Part shown: in pieces, positions 4,607 through 6,181 of the stretch
How the letters are laid out: the number at the start of each line of letters is the position of its first letter
Position numbering within the stretch: position 1 is the first letter of the stretch
Origin: Propionibacteriaceae bacterium
Lineage (GTDB): Bacteria; Actinomycetota; Actinomycetes; Propionibacteriales; Propionibacteriaceae
DNA: 6,181 nucleotides
Assembly (NCBI GenBank): GCA_020438595.1
Contig: JAGQUI010000168.1
Span: 1 to 6,181 of the forward strand
Direction: 5' to 3'
Made by a program: the position numbers and the translations under genes
Notes under the pieces: generated by a model
What the model was told of the DNA's origin: nothing
The model's database searches: none
Seen by the model: the letters and a program-made list of their open reading frames with translations, nothing else

Positions 4607-6181
4607 TTGAGCGTCGACACAAACGAAGCCCCTGCTACACGCCCCACGACGCCGTGGTGGACGCTTTCGCCTGAGGACGCTGCGGCACAGCTCGACGCTG
4701 GGCTCGACGGCCTCACAGCCTCGGACGCCGCGCAACGGCTCGAGACGTATGGCCCCAACCAGCTCACCGCGACGAAGTCGGCCACCTTCGCCCAGCTCGC
4801 GATCAAGCAGGTGCTGGACCCGATGAACCTCATGCTCATCGCCGTAGCGGTCATCTCGGCCGTCATCGGTCAGGTCTCGACCGCGATTCTCGTGGCGCTG
4901 CTCGTGGTCTTCAATGTGTGGTCCGGAGCGGCGCAGGAGAAGAAGGCGCAGGCGAGCGTCGACGCGCTGGCGACGATGCAGGTGCCGAACGTGAGGGTGC
5001 GGCGCGACGGAGCCATCGTGCAGGTGCCGGCTCCCGAGGTCGTGCCAGGAGACATCATCGAGCTGGAGGCCGGCGACATCGTGCCGGCCGACGCCCGCAT
5101 CGTTCGTGCCACCAACCTCGAGACTCAGGAGGCCGCACTGACGGGGGAGAGCGCGCCCATCGAGAAGACGGCCGACGCCTTGCCCGACGCCGACACGGGA
5201 CTCGGCGACCGGCGCTCGATGCTCTACCAGAACACGTCAGTGACGCGAGGCACGACGACTGCCCTGGTGGTGGCGACCGGCATGACGACCGAGATGGGCG
5301 CCATCGCGACGATGCTCGCGGACGTGGAGCGCGTCAAGTCGCCGCTTCAGAAGGAGCTGGGGTCTCTCACGAACATCATCGGCGCCGTCGCGTGGGGCGC
5401 GGTGGTCGTCATCATCGGTATCGGCCTGACGCGCGGTCAGTCCTTCGCCGACCTCATGTTCCTGGGTACGGCTGTCGCGATCTCGGCGATCCCGACGGGC
5501 CTGCCGACGTTCGTCCAGCAGATGCTGTCCTGGGGCGCCAACCAGTTGACCGCCGCGAAGGCGGTGATCGCGTCGCTCAACGACGTGGAGACTCTCGGCG
5601 CGACCAGCGCGATCTGCTCGGACAAGACGGGCACGCTCACGATGAACGAGATGACAGTGCGCTCCATCTGGGTGGGTGGTCGCACGTTCACCGTCGACGG
5701 CGCCGGGTATTCGTTCGAGGGCGTGGTGCGCACGTCCGACGGCGAGCCGATCGATCCGCCACCCGCGCTCGCCTACGCTCTCGCGCTGCCCAACGATGCG
5801 ACCGTGAGCGCCGACGGCGTGGTCGTCGGGGATCCCACGGAGGCGGCCTTCGTGGTGCTGGCGCAGAAGCTCGGCGCCGATGTTGACGAGACGAAGCGGC
5901 GCTTCCCGCGCGCCGCCGAGGTGCCGTTCGACTCGGACTACAAGTTCATGGCGACGTTCCACTACGTGGAGTGGCAGGGAGCGACGCGCCTCGCCGCCGT
6001 CGTCAAGGGGGCGCCCGACGTGCTGCTGAAGCGCTCGTCGCAGGCCGTGGTGCGTCGACAGGAGTTCGCGCCGATCGCCGAGTACGTCGACGGTATCGCT
6101 GAGGAGATCGACTACCGCTCGTCCCAGGGACTGCGCACGCTCGCGCTCGCGCTGCGGCTGTTCGAGCCCGCCGACGAGGAG
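4607..6181 (+). CDS. P-type cation-transporting ATPase (P2-like), N-terminal 525 residues, partial
   Basis: The frame runs from TTG 4607 off the window end; full family members are near 900 residues, so the hinge, the rest of the P domain and helices M5-M10 lie outside. Order seen: cation-ATPase N-terminal domain (about 17-60, with WWTLSPEDAAAQL and YGPNQL); M1 (~75-88) and M2 (~91-107); actuator domain with dephosphorylation motif TGES (179-182); M3 (~257-275); M4 (~285-305); phosphorylation motif DKTGTLT (339-345, aspartyl-phosphate at D339); then the nucleotide-binding domain with DPTEAA (409-414), FDSDYKFM (441-448, K446 likely contacting ATP) and KGAPD (467-471). Such pumps use ATP to move Ca2+, Mg2+, Na+ or other cations across the inner membrane. 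The M4 ion site reads I-P-T-G-L-P (295-300), with Thr297 where SERCA-like Ca2+ pumps have Glu, so the ion is uncertain. No CPC/CPH motif is present in M4, which argues against a P1B heavy-metal pump. About 9 of its first 30 codons end in A or T, more than in the MFS (4) or SulP (2) genes, a hint of separate origin. Confidence 0.9.
   Translation, partial: MSVDTNEAPATRPTTPWWTLSPEDAAAQLDAGLDGLTASDAAQRLETYGPNQLTATKSATFAQLAIKQVLDPMNLMLIAVAVISAVIGQVSTAILVALLVVFNVWSGAAQEKKAQASVDALATMQVPNVRVRRDGAIVQVPAPEVVPGDIIELEAGDIVPADARIVRATNLETQEAALTGESAPIEKTADALPDADTGLGDRRSMLYQNTSVTRGTTTALVVATGMTTEMGAIATMLADVERVKSPLQKELGSLTNIIGAVAWGAVVVIIGIGLTRGQSFADLMFLGTAVAISAIPTGLPTFVQQMLSWGANQLTAAKAVIASLNDVETLGATSAICSDKTGTLTMNEMTVRSIWVGGRTFTVDGAGYSFEGVVRTSDGEPIDPPPALAYALALPNDATVSADGVVVGDPTEAAFVVLAQKLGADVDETKRRFPRAAEVPFDSDYKFMATFHYVEWQGATRLAAVVKGAPDVLLKRSSQAVVRRQEFAPIAEYVDGIAEEIDYRSSQGLRTLALALRLFEPADEE

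Noticed and set aside
4918..5962. Long open frames (322 and 241 codons) on both strands within the ATPase region
   Set aside because: The true frame carries TGES, DKTGTLT and KGAPD; these are low-complexity Arg/Asp/His-rich shadows.
1..6181. CRISPR array, insertion sequence or integrase gene
   Set aside because: No regularly spaced repeats, no transposase or recombinase motifs and no long terminal inverted repeats were seen; an integrase, if any, must lie outside the window.

Overview
The window is high-GC DNA with strong G/C preference at third codon positions, typical of an actinobacterium. Gene style and codon use would fit a Pseudonocardiales-type genome, but the species cannot be fixed from the sequence alone. 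It divides into an ordered left part, a decayed middle and a right part of visibly different codon use.

Left part (1-3784, all + strand): the C-terminal end of a SerA-like 2-hydroxyacid dehydrogenase with an ACT domain; a 195-base gap holding two GC-rich hairpins; a SulP-family anion transporter with a C-terminal STAS-like domain; and a 14-helix-type MFS (DHA2) exporter. The MFS start overlaps the SulP stop by 8 bases, so these two are very likely co-transcribed and translationally coupled. A link between serine synthesis (SerA) and sulfate import (SulP) through cysteine synthesis is possible, but the gap and hairpins argue for separate transcripts.

Middle part (3785-4606): no intact gene. 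On the minus strand are pieces of an Rhs/YD-repeat protein in three reading frames. They end in a possible HINT-like scrap and a C-terminal toxin-like tail, which suggests a polymorphic-toxin gene broken by frameshifts and deletions. Beside it, also on the minus strand, lies the 3' half of a tRNA-Ser(GGA) gene, from anticodon loop to discriminator base, with no 5' half. Such fragments are typical of attachment sites left by elements that integrate into tRNA genes.

Right part (4607 to the end): the first 525 codons of a P-type cation-transporting ATPase starting at TTG, with TGES, DKTGTLT, DPTEAA and KGAPD motifs. Helix M4 carries PTGLP where Ca2+ pumps carry PEGLP. Its codon use is less G/C-biased than that of the left genes. 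Together with the orientation of the tRNA fragment, this suggests that the ATPase belongs to an integrated element and the left genes to the older chromosome.
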